A stretch of 64,000 bases of DNA, taken from positions 1 through 64,000 of the forward strand of contig CALFXR010000207.1 in NCBI GenBank assembly GCA_937958475.1, in the 5' to 3' direction. The notes beneath the pieces are model-generated. The model was given only the letters and a program-made list of their open reading frames with translations, made no database searches and was not told where the DNA came from. The stretch comes from an uncultured Mesorhizobium sp. (GTDB lineage Bacteria > Pseudomonadota > Alphaproteobacteria > Rhizobiales > Rhizobiaceae). Positions within the stretch are counted from its first letter, which is position 1. The number at the start of each line of letters is the position of its first letter. The position numbers and the translations under genes were made by a program. This document shows, in pieces, positions 10,575 to 19,598 of this stretch.

Positions 10575-11710
10575 AAGCGACCGCCGTTCTGCAGCCAGTG
10601 CCGGCCGATCCCGCCCAGATCGTGCTCAACACGATCCGCCATCCGGTGATCATGGTCGGGCCCGACGACACCATCACCTTCGCCAATGCCGACGCCGAGG
10701 ATTTCTTCCGCTCCAGTGCCGCGATCCTGGCCCGCAACACGCTGAAGCGTTTCGTTCCCTTCGGCAGCCCGCTGCTCGCGCTCGTCGAGCAGGTCCGTGA
10801 GCGCCGCGCGCCGGTCAACGAGTATCGCGTCGACATCTCCTCGCCTCGGCTCGGCGTCGAGAAGATGGTCGACATCTACGTCGCGCCGGTCGTCGAGCTT
10901 CCCGGCTCGGTCGTCGTCATGCTCCAGGAGCGCTCGATGGCCGACAAGATCGACCGCCAGATGACGCATCGCGGCGCGGCGCGCTCGGTCACGGGTCTCG
11001 CCGCCATGCTGGCGCACGAGATCAAGAACCCGCTGTCGGGCATCCGCGGCGCCGCGCAGCTGCTGGAAAGCGTCGTTTCCGACGAGGATCGCGCGCTCAC
11101 CCGCCTGATCACCGACGAGACCGACCGCATCGTCTCGCTGGTCGACCGCATGGAGGTCTTTTCCGACGAACGGCCGATCGACCGCTACCCGGTCAACATC
11201 CACGTCGTGCTCGATCACGTGAAGGCGCTGGCGCGCAACGGCTTTGCCCGGCGCATCCGCATCATCGAGGACTACGATCCGTCGCTACCGCCGGTCTATG
11301 CCAATCGCGACCAGCTGATCCAGGTCTTCCTCAACCTGGTGAAGAACGCAGCCGAAGCGATCGGCTCCGATCCGGCCGGTGAGATCACGCTGTCGACCGC
11401 CTTCCGCCCCGGCATCCGCGTCTCGGTTCCCGGCACCTCCGACCGCGTCTCCCTGCCGCTCGAATTCTGCGTCCACGACAACGGGCCGGGCGTCTCCGAG
11501 GATATCCGCGCCATCCTCTTCGATCCTTTCGTCACGACGAAGCCCAACGGTTCGGGACTCGGCCTGGCGCTGGTGGCGAAGATCGTCGGCGAGCACGGCG
11601 GCATCATCGAATGCGACTCGACGCCGCGCGGAACCACCTTCCGCATCCTGATGCCGGCCTGGAAGGAAATGCCGATGCATATCGAAAACGAAGGGGGTTC
11701 CGCCCGATGA
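10571..11710 (+). CDS. ntrB: Nitrogen regulation sensor histidine kinase NtrB
   Basis: 379 residues. An N-terminal PAS-like domain (about 15-125) is followed by the dimerisation/phosphoacceptor helix [12 protein letters not shown] with His149, then an ATPase domain with the N box ([11 protein letters not shown]), G1 (HDNGPGV) and G2 (GSGLGLAL). There are no membrane segments, so it is cytosolic, as expected for NtrB. Its activity towards NtrC is set by the PII protein. It overlaps dusB upstream and ntrC downstream by ATGA, so the three are translationally coupled. Confidence 0.95.
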   Translation: MKATAVLQPVPADPAQIVLNTIRHPVIMVGPDDTITFANADAEDFFRSSAAILARNTLKRFVPFGSPLLALVEQVRERRAPVNEYRVDISSPRLGVEKMVDIYVAPVVELPGSVVVMLQERSMADKIDRQMTHRGAARSVTGLAAMLAHEIKNPLSGIRGAAQLLESVVSDEDRALTRLITDETDRIVSLVDRMEVFSDERPIDRYPVNIHVVLDHVKALARNGFARRIRIIEDYDPSLPPVYANRDQLIQVFLNLVKNAAEAIGSDPAGEITLSTAFRPGIRVSVPGTSDRVSLPLEFCVHDNGPGVSEDIRAILFDPFVTTKPNGSGLGLALVAKIVGEHGGIIECDSTPRGTTFRILMPAWKEMPMHIENEGGSAR

Positions 11711-13164
11711 GCGTTCGTGGGAGCATTCTTGTCGCCGACGACGACGCCGCGATCCGCACCGTGCTGAACCAGGCATTGTCGCGCGTCGGCCACGACGTCC
11801 GCGTCACATCTAACGCCGCGACGCTGTGGCGCTGGGTGGCCGCGGGCGAGGGCGACCTCGTCATCACCGACGTCGTCATGCCCGACGAAAACGCATTCGA
11901 CATGCTGCCGCGCATCAAGAAGGCGCGGCCGGACCTGCCGGTCATCGTCATGAGTGCGCAGAACACCTTCATGACCGCCATCCGCGCATCCGAGACGGGC
12001 GCCTACGAGTACCTGCCGAAGCCCTTCGACCTCACCGAACTTCTCAACATCGTCAATCGCGCCCTTTCCGAGCCGCGCCGTCCGATCGTCGACCAGCGTA
12101 CGGACGAACAGCCGGAGACCATGCCGCTCGTCGGTCGTTCGCCCGCCATGCAGGACATCTACCGCATGCTGGCGCGCATGATGCAGACCGACCTGACGGT
12201 CATGATCTCGGGCGAGTCGGGGACCGGCAAGGAACTGGTGGCGCGGGCGCTGCACGAATACGGCCGCCGCCGAAACGGTCCGTTCGTCGCGATCAACATG
12301 GCCGCCATCCCGCGCGACCTCATCGAATCGGAACTGTTCGGCCACGAGAAGGGCGCGTTCACCGGCGCGCAGAACCGCTCTACCGGACGATTCGAGCAGG
12401 CCGAGGGCGGCACGCTCTTCCTCGACGAGATCGGCGACATGCCGATGGAGGCACAGACGCGGCTCCTGCGCGTACTCCAGCAGGGCGAATACACGACCGT
12501 CGGCGGACGCACGCCGATCAAGACCGATGTCCGCATCGTCGCCGCGACGAACAAGGATTTGCGCACGCTGATCCACCAGGGTCTCTTTCGCGAAGACCTG
12601 TTCTATCGGCTCAACGTCGTCCCGCTCCGCCTGCCGGCGCTGCGCGAACGCTCCGAGGACATCCCCGATCTGGTGCGCCACTTCTTCAACCAGGCCGAGC
12701 TCGAAGGGCTGCAGAGGAAGCGCATCTCCAGCGGTGGCATCGAGTTGATGAAGCGCTATCCCTGGCCCGGCAACGTCCGCGAACTGGAGAACCTCGTTCG
12801 ACGCCTCGCGGCGCTCTACCCGCAGGACGAGATCTCGGCGGAGGTCATCGAGGCCGAGCTGAAGACCGCCGATGCGTCCCCCGCCGGAGGAGGCACGCTG
12901 CTGCCCGACGACCTCGCCATCGGCCAGGCCGTCGAACACTACCTGCAGCGCTACTTCGCCTCGTTCGCGGGCGAATTGCCCCCCGCCGGCCTCTATCAGC
13001 GCGTTCTTGCCGAGGTGGAGTTCCCGCTCGTGCTGGCGTCGATGACCGCCACGCGCGGCAACCAGATCAAGGCGGCCGAACTGCTCGGCCTGAACCGCAA
13101 CACGCTGCGCAAGAAGATCCGGGAACTCGGCGTCAACGTCTATCGCGCCTCGAAGAACGGCTGA
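11707..13164 (+). CDS. ntrC: Nitrogen regulation response regulator NtrC
   Basis: 485 residues. The receiver domain has phosphoacceptor Asp55 ([10 protein letters not shown]). The AAA+ domain has Walker A GESGTGKE (169-176), the sigma54-contacting GAFTGA loop (216-221) and [13 protein letters not shown]-terminal Fis-type helix-turn-helix ends in [13 protein letters not shown]. It activates RpoN-dependent nitrogen assimilation genes when phosphorylated by NtrB. The start overlaps the ntrB stop (ATGA). Confidence 0.96.
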   Translation: MSVRGSILVADDDAAIRTVLNQALSRVGHDVRVTSNAATLWRWVAAGEGDLVITDVVMPDENAFDMLPRIKKARPDLPVIVMSAQNTFMTAIRASETGAYEYLPKPFDLTELLNIVNRALSEPRRPIVDQRTDEQPETMPLVGRSPAMQDIYRMLARMMQTDLTVMISGESGTGKELVARALHEYGRRRNGPFVAINMAAIPRDLIESELFGHEKGAFTGAQNRSTGRFEQAEGGTLFLDEIGDMPMEAQTRLLRVLQQGEYTTVGGRTPIKTDVRIVAATNKDLRTLIHQGLFREDLFYRLNVVPLRLPALRERSEDIPDLVRHFFNQAELEGLQRKRISSGGIELMKRYPWPGNVRELENLVRRLAALYPQDEISAEVIEAELKTADASPAGGGTLLPDDLAIGQAVEHYLQRYFASFAGELPPAGLYQRVLAEVEFPLVLASMTATRGNQIKAAELLGLNRNTLRKKIRELGVNVYRASKNG

Positions 13165-13222
13165 TCGGTCACTTTTATCCAGCCGACCGGGCGCGATGTT
13201 GCTAAATCGCCACAATACATTG

Positions 13223-13242
13223 CATCATCGGCACCGATGATG
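13223..13242. promoter_or_regulatory. Perfect inverted repeat upstream of ntrY
   Basis: CATCATCGG-CA-CCGATGATG, 9-bp arms with a 2-bp centre, 14 bases before the ntrY start codon in the 92-bp ntrC-ntrY gap. It could be an operator, or an RNA hairpin close to the ribosome site. No known regulator was matched. Confidence 0.5.
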
Positions 13243-13256
13243 GTCCCGACGACGCA

Positions 13257-15542
13257 ATGACGATTCCCGCCCAACCCATGGCGCCGACCGTGTTCGGCGG
13301 AGCGTCCGCGACCGACGGGCGCCGGCTGCTGGCCCTTCCCGGGGTCATCGCCATCGTCGCCGCGCTGGTGACGGCCGCGGTGTCGTTCACCATCCTGGTC
13401 GGGGCCACGCCCATCACGCCGGACGAATCGACGACGCTGTCGCTGATCGGCATCAATGCGATGTTCGTGGCCCTGCTGATTGCGCTGATCGTCCGCGAAG
13501 CGCACCGGATCGTCGTCGCCCGACGGAACGGTAAGGCAGCCTCCCGACTTCACGTGCGCATCGTCGCCATGTTTTCCCTGGTCGCCGCCATTCCTGCGAT
13601 CATGGTGGCGGTCATCGCCTCGATCACGCTCGACATCGGTCTCGACCGCTGGTTCGAACTGAGGACCAAGGCGATCGTATCCTCGTCGCTGTCCATCGCC
13701 GAGGCCTACGTCCAGGAAAACGCCAAGAACCTGCAGGGCACCACCCTGTCCATGGCCTACGATCTCGACCAGGCGAGGACGCTCTACAGTCTCGACCGCA
13801 CCGGCTTCCGGGAAATGATCACGCAGCAGGCGCTGGGTCGCGCGTTGGCCCATGCCGCGCTGATTCGCGCCGACGGATCCGTGGTCATGGCCGCCGACAC
13901 CAAGGCCGAGTTCGACATGCCCGTGGCGCCGGCCGGGGCGACCGACGGCGCGCTCAACGGCCAGCCCGTGCTCATCGAGCCCCGGACGCGCAACATCGTC
14001 GGCGCGATCGTCAAGCTGCGCGAGATTCCGGACGTCTTTCTCTACACGATACGGCTGGTCGATCCCGAGGTCATCAAGGCGCGGCAGATCGTGCGCGCCA
14101 ATTCCGACGAGTATCGCGGGCTGGAAGCCAACCGGCGGACGACGCAGGTCGCCTTCGGCCTTCTCTATCTCGGCCTGACCCTGGTCATCATCCTGTCGGC
14201 GATCTGGACCGGCATCGCCGTCGCCGACCGGCTGGTGCGGCCGATCCGCCAGCTCATCGGCGCCGCCGACGAGGTCGCGACGGGCAACCTCGATGTCGCT
14301 GTCCCGGTCAGGGCCTCGGATGGCGACGTCGCCTCGCTGGGCGACACGTTCAACAAGATGCTTCTGCAGCTGAAGTCGCAGCGCAACGAGATCCTCGACG
14401 CGAAGGATGTGATCGACGAGCGCCGGCGCTTCTCCGAAGCGGTGCTGGCCGGCGTCACCGCGGGCATCATCGGCGTCGACCCAGACGGCGTCATCACCAT
14501 CGTCAACAAGTCCGCCGAGACCATGCTGGCGATCCCCGCCAGTTCCGCCGTCGGCAGCAGGCTATCCGTCGTCCTGCCGCATGTCGGGCGGGTGCTCGAG
14601 ATCGGGCGCAGTTCGCGCCGGCCCGTCTACCGCGAGCAGGTCACCTTCTACCGCGGCGGCACGGAACGTACCTTCAACGTCCAGATCACCACCGAAGAGG
14701 GCGAGACGCGCGGCGAGGGCCAGTCGCACGTGGTCACCATCGACGACATCACCGATCTTCTCCAGGCGCAGCGATCCTCGGCATGGGCGGACGTGGCGCG
14801 ACGCATCGCTCACGAGATCAAGAACCCGCTCACCCCCATCCAGCTCTCGGCAGAGCGGATCCGGCGCCGCTACGGAAAAGTCATCACCGAAGACCGCGAA
14901 GTCTTCGACCAGTGCACCGACACCATCATCCGCCAGGTCGGCGACATCGGCAGGATGGTCGACGAGTTCTCCGCCTTCGCCCGCATGCCGAAGCCCGACA
15001 TGCAACTGATGGACCTGCGCGAGGCGCTCCGCGAGGCCTCGTTCCTGGTCGAGGTCAGCCGCTCCGACATCGCCTTCCAGCGCGATTTCGGTAACGTTCC
15101 GCTCAAGGGCACGTTCGACAGCCGGCTTCTCGCCCAGGCCTTCGGCAACGTCATCAAGAACGCGGCCGAGGCGATCGAGGCGGCGGAGCGCGAAAGCGGC
15201 CAGTCCGGCGCGATCCTCATCCGTGCCCGTCTCGACGGCGACGCGATCCGCGTCGACGTGATCGACAACGGCAAGGGATTGCCGCGCGACAACCGGCAGA
15301 GGCTGCTGGAACCGTACATGACGACGCGGGAGAAGGGGACCGGCCTCGGCCTCGCTATCGTCAAGAAGATCATCGAGGACCACGGCGGAAGCCTGGAACT
15401 CCACGACGCTCCGCCGGAGTTCCATGGCGGGCGCGGCGCAATGATCACGATGATCCTGCCGGCGGCGAAGTCGGCGAGCGTTGCCTCCCCCGACATCGCC
15501 GGCACGCAAAGAGAAACCGAGAAGGTCGAGAATGGCGTCTGA
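13257..15542 (+). CDS. ntrY: Sensor histidine kinase NtrY
   Basis: 761 residues, a membrane-bound kinase. Hydrophobic segments lie at about 23-50, 62-82, 99-125 and 300-325. A periplasmic region follows the third segment, and then come HAMP (RLVRPIRQLIGAADEV), PAS (about 395-500), the phosphoacceptor [15 protein letters not shown], and ATPase boxes NVIKNAAEAIE, DNGKGLP and GTGLGLAI. NtrY with NtrX responds to nitrogen status and, in Brucella and Rhodobacter, to redox and low oxygen, which suits the nitrate-respiring context of this window. It overlaps ntrX by 11 bases. Confidence 0.95.
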   Translation: MTIPAQPMAPTVFGGASATDGRRLLALPGVIAIVAALVTAAVSFTILVGATPITPDESTTLSLIGINAMFVALLIALIVREAHRIVVARRNGKAASRLHVRIVAMFSLVAAIPAIMVAVIASITLDIGLDRWFELRTKAIVSSSLSIAEAYVQENAKNLQGTTLSMAYDLDQARTLYSLDRTGFREMITQQALGRALAHAALIRADGSVVMAADTKAEFDMPVAPAGATDGALNGQPVLIEPRTRNIVGAIVKLREIPDVFLYTIRLVDPEVIKARQIVRANSDEYRGLEANRRTTQVAFGLLYLGLTLVIILSAIWTGIAVADRLVRPIRQLIGAADEVATGNLDVAVPVRASDGDVASLGDTFNKMLLQLKSQRNEILDAKDVIDERRRFSEAVLAGVTAGIIGVDPDGVITIVNKSAETMLAIPASSAVGSRLSVVLPHVGRVLEIGRSSRRPVYREQVTFYRGGTERTFNVQITTEEGETRGEGQSHVVTIDDITDLLQAQRSSAWADVARRIAHEIKNPLTPIQLSAERIRRRYGKVITEDREVFDQCTDTIIRQVGDIGRMVDEFSAFARMPKPDMQLMDLREALREASFLVEVSRSDIAFQRDFGNVPLKGTFDSRLLAQAFGNVIKNAAEAIEAAERESGQSGAILIRARLDGDAIRVDVIDNGKGLPRDNRQRLLEPYMTTREKGTGLGLAIVKKIIEDHGGSLELHDAPPEFHGGRGAMITMILPAAKSASVASPDIAGTQRETEKVENGV

Positions 15543-16893
15543 TATCCTTATCGTCGACGACGAAGCGGACATCCGCGAACTCGTCGCGGGAATATTGAGC
15601 GACGAAGGTCACGAGACCCGGACCGCGCACGACAGCGACAGCGCTCTGGCCTCGATTGCCGACCGCGCGCCGCGCCTGGTGTTCCTCGACATCTGGCTGC
15701 AGGGCTCGAAGCTCGACGGACTTGCGCTGCTGGACCAGATCAAGGTCCTCCATCCCGGGCTTCCGGTGGTGATGATCTCCGGCCACGGCACCATCGAAAC
15801 GGCCGTGTCGGCGATCCGGCGCGGCGCCTACGACTTCATCGAGAAGCCTTTCAAGGCCGACCGGCTGATCCTCGTCGCCGACCGCGCCCTGGAGACGTCC
15901 AAGCTGAAGCGGGAGGTCTCCGACCTGCGCCAGCGCAGCGGCGATACGCTCGAGCTGATCGGCACCTCGTCGGCGATGGGACAGTTGCGGCAGACGGTCG
16001 AGCGCGTCGCGCCGACCAACAGCCGCGTGATGATCATCGGTCCCTCGGGATCTGGAAAGGAGATGGTGGCCCGCGCCATCCACGCCGCGTCGGCGCGCAA
16101 GGGCGGTCCCTTCGTCACCCTGAACGCCGCGACGATCACGCCGGAACGCATGGAGATCGAGCTGTTCGGCACGGAGTCCAATGGCGGCGAACGCAAGGTC
16201 GGCGCGCTCGAGGAGGCGCATCACGGCATCCTCTACCTGGACGAGGTCGCCGACATGCCGCGCGAGACGCAGGCCAAGATCCTGCGCGTTCTCGTCGACC
16301 AGCAGTTCGAACGCGTCGGCGGCACCAAACGGGTCAAGGTGGACGTGCGGATCATCTCGTCCACCGCCCAGAACCTCGAGGCGATGATCGCCGACGGCCG
16401 CTTCCGCGAGGACCTCTACCATCGGCTCGCCGTCGTGCCGGTCTCGGTGCCGGGGCTTTCCGAGCGCCGCGAGGATATCCCGTACCTGGTGGACTACTTC
16501 ATGCGCCAGTTCGCCCGCCAGGCCGGCATCAAGCCGCGCCGCATCGGCGACGACGCTCTGGCCGTGCTCCAGGCGCACAACTGGCCCGGCAACATCCGCC
16601 AGTTGCGCAACAACATCGAGCGGCTGATGATTCTGGTGCGCGGCGACGACCTCGACGCGCCGATCACGGCCGACCTTCTGCCGTCCGAGATCGGCGACGT
16701 CATGCCGAGGGCGCCGAACCAGTCGGACCAGCACATCATGGCGCTGCCGCTGCGCGAGGCGCGGGAGATGTTCGAGAAGGAATACCTGATCGCCCAGATC
16801 AACCGATTCGGCGGCAACATCTCGCGTACGGCCGAATTCATCGGTATGGAGAGGTCCGCGCTTCACAGGAAGCTGAAGTCCCTCGGGGTCTGA
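15532..16893 (+). CDS. ntrX: Response regulator NtrX (no GAFTGA)
   Basis: 453 residues. The receiver domain has Asp53 (FLDIWLQGS). The AAA+ domain has Walker A GPSGSGKE and LYLDEVADM, and a Fis-type HTH ends the protein (ISRTAEFIGMERSALHRKL). The L1 loop reads ELFGTESNGGERKVG where NtrC has GAFTGA, so it cannot engage sigma54 in the usual way and is likely to regulate sigma70-type promoters, as reported for alphaproteobacterial NtrX. The start is ATG 15532, inside the end of ntrY; the frame is open upstream to 15481 but those residues do not belong to the receiver fold. Confidence 0.95.
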   Translation: MASDILIVDDEADIRELVAGILSDEGHETRTAHDSDSALASIADRAPRLVFLDIWLQGSKLDGLALLDQIKVLHPGLPVVMISGHGTIETAVSAIRRGAYDFIEKPFKADRLILVADRALETSKLKREVSDLRQRSGDTLELIGTSSAMGQLRQTVERVAPTNSRVMIIGPSGSGKEMVARAIHAASARKGGPFVTLNAATITPERMEIELFGTESNGGERKVGALEEAHHGILYLDEVADMPRETQAKILRVLVDQQFERVGGTKRVKVDVRIISSTAQNLEAMIADGRFREDLYHRLAVVPVSVPGLSERREDIPYLVDYFMRQFARQAGIKPRRIGDDALAVLQAHNWPGNIRQLRNNIERLMILVRGDDLDAPITADLLPSEIGDVMPRAPNQSDQHIMALPLREAREMFEKEYLIAQINRFGGNISRTAEFIGMERSALHRKLKSLGV

Positions 16894-16899
16894 AGACAC

Positions 16900-18276
16900 A
16901 TGAAAGTCATCATCTGCGGCGCCGGCCAGGTCGGACACGGTATCGCCGAACGACTCGCCGCCGAGAAGAACGACGTATCCGTCATCGACACTTCGCCCGA
17001 ACTCATCCGCGCCATCCGCGATTCGCTCGATGTCCGCGGTTTCGTCGGGCACGGGTCGCACCCCGACGTGCTGGAGGCCGCGGGCGCCCAGGAAGCGGAC
17101 ATGCTGATCGCGGTCACGCTCCACGACGAAGTCAACATCGTCGCCTGCGAGGTCGCCCACGCCTTGTTCAACGTGCCGACCAAGATCGCCCGCATCCGGT
17201 CCCAGTCCTACCTCCAGCCGCACTACCAGGATCTGTTTTCGCGAGAGCACCTGCCCATTGACGTGATCATCTCGCCCGAACTCGAGGTGGCCGAGATGGT
17301 GCTGCGACGCATCGCTCTGCCCGGCGCGACCGACGTCGTCCGCTTCGCCGAGAACAAGATCGCCATGGTGGCGATCGAATGCCTCGAGGAATGCCCGGTC
17401 ATCAACACGCCGCTCGCCCAGCTGAGCGAGCTCTTTCCGGACCTGCCGTCGACGGTGGTCGGCGTAACGCGCAACGGCAAGCTGTTCATCCCGCATTCGG
17501 CCGACCAGCTGATCGCCGGCGACCTGGCCTATGTGGTGACGACGAAGGACCAGGTGCGGCGCACCCTCGGCCTGTTCGGCCACGAGGAACCGGAGGCGAC
17601 GCGGATCGTCATCGCCGGCGGCGGCAACATCGGCCTCTACGTGGCGCGCACGCTGGAGCAGCGCCAGAGCCGCACCCGCGTCAAGATCATCGAGAGCAAC
17701 CGCGAGCGCGCGGTGTCCGCCGCCGACGAACTGCGCCGAACGGTGGTGCTGCAGGGCAGCGCCATGGACCAGAAGCTCCTGATGGAGGCGGAGATCCAGG
17801 ACGCCGACCTGATGGTGTCGCTGACCAACGACGACCAGGTGAACATCCTCGCCAGCGCCATGGCAAAACGCCTCGGATGCAAGGCCAATCTCGTCCTCAT
17901 CAACAATCCCGCGTTCCACGACCTGATCAAGACCCTCGGCATCGACGCCTATGTGAACCCGCGGTCGGTCACCGTCTCGCGTGTTCTCCAGCACGTCCGC
18001 CGGGGCCGGATACGCGCCGTCCATTCTGTCCAGCGCGGGGCCGCCGAGATCATCGAGGCGGAAGCGCTCGACACATCTCCGCTCGTCGGACCGCTGATGC
18101 GCGATCTCCATCTGCCGACGGGCATGCGCATCGGCGCGATCTACCGCGACGGCGAAGTTCTGAAGCCGAGCGGATCGCTGAAGATCCAGCCGCGCGACCG
18201 CGTCGTCATCTTCGCGCTCGCCGATGCCGTGAAGCAGGTCGAGCAACTCTTCCGCGTCAGCCTCGAGTTTTTCTGA
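16900..18276 (+). CDS. trkA: Trk potassium uptake protein TrkA
   Basis: 458 residues with two tandem RCK units, each an NAD-binding Rossmann domain (GAGQVGHGIAERL at the N-terminus; GGGNIGLYVARTL near 230) followed by a TrkA-C ligand domain. It is a peripheral regulatory subunit gating the TrkH/TrkG potassium channel; no trkH is in the window. It begins 6 bases after ntrX and is probably co-transcribed with it, an arrangement usual for Rhizobiales. Confidence 0.94.
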   Translation: MKVIICGAGQVGHGIAERLAAEKNDVSVIDTSPELIRAIRDSLDVRGFVGHGSHPDVLEAAGAQEADMLIAVTLHDEVNIVACEVAHALFNVPTKIARIRSQSYLQPHYQDLFSREHLPIDVIISPELEVAEMVLRRIALPGATDVVRFAENKIAMVAIECLEECPVINTPLAQLSELFPDLPSTVVGVTRNGKLFIPHSADQLIAGDLAYVVTTKDQVRRTLGLFGHEEPEATRIVIAGGGNIGLYVARTLEQRQSRTRVKIIESNRERAVSAADELRRTVVLQGSAMDQKLLMEAEIQDADLMVSLTNDDQVNILASAMAKRLGCKANLVLINNPAFHDLIKTLGIDAYVNPRSVTVSRVLQHVRRGRIRAVHSVQRGAAEIIEAEALDTSPLVGPLMRDLHLPTGMRIGAIYRDGEVLKPSGSLKIQPRDRVVIFALADAVKQVEQLFRVSLEFF

Positions 18277-18343
18277 TCACCGCGGGACCGCCACAGCCGG
18301 CAATCGGCGCCCGGACCATCTATCCGCCGGAGGGACGACACGA

Positions 18344-19207
18344 ATGCCTCGCATCGCCTATGTGAACGGACGCTACGTTCGCCATGCCATCGCCGCGGTC
18401 CACATCGAGGACCGCGGCTACCAGTTCGCCGACGGCGTTTACGAAGTCTGCGAGATCGCCAGCGGCTACATCGTCGACATGCCGCGCCATCTCGACCGGC
18501 TGGCCCGTTCGCTCAAGGAGCTCTCGATCGGCTGGCCCGTCCATCGCAACGCGCTGATGCTCATCCTGCGCGAGGTGGTGCGCCGCAACGGCGTCGTCGA
18601 CGGCTTGGTCTATGTGCAGGTGACGCGCGGTGTCGCCAGCCGCGACTTCCCGTTCCCGGAGGGCGTGAGACCGGCGCTCGTCGTCACCGCGCGCAAGGTT
18701 CCCGCCGGTACGCAGGCCAGGCGCGCCGAGACGGGAATCAAGGTCGTCACCATGCCGGACAACCGGTGGGAGCGAGTGGACATCAAGTCGGTCGGGCTAC
18801 TGCCCAACGTGCTCGCCAAGCAGAAGGCCAAGGAGGCCGGCGCCCAGGAAGCCTGGTTCGTCGACGACGACGGAATGGTCACCGAAGGCGGATCTTCGAA
18901 CGCCTGGATCGTCACCAGCGACGGCGTGCTGGTGACCCGGCCGGCGGAACACGGGATCCTGCGCGGAATTACGCGCACGACCCTGTTCGATGTCGTCGCC
19001 AAACTCGGCATGAAGGTCGAGGAGCGCCGGTTCACGGTCGAGGAAGCCAAGTCGGCGCGCGAGGCCTTCATCAGTTCGGCGACGACGATCGCCATGCCGG
19101 TCGTCGAGATCGACGGCCAGCCGGTGGCCAACGGACATCCCGGATCGATCGTACTTTCACTGCGCCGGGCGTTTTTTGACATTGCGGAGAAAACCAAGGC
19201 CTGTTAA
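18344..19207 (+). CDS. dat: D-amino-acid aminotransferase (class IV PLP enzyme)
   Basis: 287 residues, fold-type IV aminotransferase. The PLP lysine is Lys148 (RVDIKSVGLLPNVLAKQ), EGGSSNAWIV is the glutamate-containing cofactor motif, and HGILRGITRTTL binds the phosphate. The N-terminal YVNGRYVRHAIAAVHIEDRG is typical of D-alanine transaminases, which interconvert D-Ala/alpha-ketoglutarate and pyruvate/D-Glu for peptidoglycan. A branched-chain aminotransferase or 4-amino-4-deoxychorismate lyase is the alternative in this superfamily, but the length and motifs fit Dat better. GGAGGG lies 12 bases before the ATG. Confidence 0.88.
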   Translation: MPRIAYVNGRYVRHAIAAVHIEDRGYQFADGVYEVCEIASGYIVDMPRHLDRLARSLKELSIGWPVHRNALMLILREVVRRNGVVDGLVYVQVTRGVASRDFPFPEGVRPALVVTARKVPAGTQARRAETGIKVVTMPDNRWERVDIKSVGLLPNVLAKQKAKEAGAQEAWFVDDDGMVTEGGSSNAWIVTSDGVLVTRPAEHGILRGITRTTLFDVVAKLGMKVEERRFTVEEAKSAREAFISSATTIAMPVVEIDGQPVANGHPGSIVLSLRRAFFDIAEKTKAC

Positions 19208-19281
19208 CCACTTAAGGCAGTGTTGCTTACCCAATTGTGGGTGATGCTTGCCGCGGCCATGCCAACCTCGCTTCTGCGTCC

Positions 19282-19311
19282 TTGACATGGGAGGGCCGTT
19301 CAGGCGCTACT
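19282..19311 (+). promoter_or_regulatory. Candidate hfq promoter
   Basis: TTGACA at 19282-19287, preceded by C as in the alphaproteobacterial CTTGAC -35, and GCTACT at 19306-19311, spaced 18 bp, in the 142-bp gap before hfq. Only the -35 is strong. The same gap holds a short hairpin ACCCA-ATTG-TGGGT that could end the dat transcript. Confidence 0.4.
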
Positions 19312-19349
19312 AGCGGCAAGTCGTACGGGGATGGCGGAAGATAAAAACA

Positions 19350-19598
19350 ATGGCGGAACGGTCGCAAAATCTGCAGGATCTCTTTCTCAACTCGGTTCGC
19401 AAGAGCAAGAATCCGCTCACAATTTTCCTCATCAATGGCGTGAAACTGACCGGCGTAGTGACGTCGTTCGACAATTTCTGCGTGCTCCTGCGCCGTGACG
19501 GGCACTCCCAACTCGTCTACAAGCACGCGATCTCGACCATCATGCCGAGCCAGCCGGTTCAGATGTTCGATGGCGAGGAAAGCAACCGGGACGCCTGA
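19350..19598 (+). CDS. hfq: RNA chaperone Hfq
   Basis: 82 residues, a complete Sm-like fold. Sm1 includes [20 protein letters not shown] and Sm2 contains [14 protein letters not shown]. It forms the hexameric ring that pairs small RNAs with mRNAs and in rhizobia also affects nitrogen-fixation and ntr genes. The C-terminal tail is short. The stop is immediately followed by the hflX start. Confidence 0.97.
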   Translation: MAERSQNLQDLFLNSVRKSKNPLTIFLINGVKLTGVVTSFDNFCVLLRRDGHSQLVYKHAISTIMPSQPVQMFDGEESNRDA

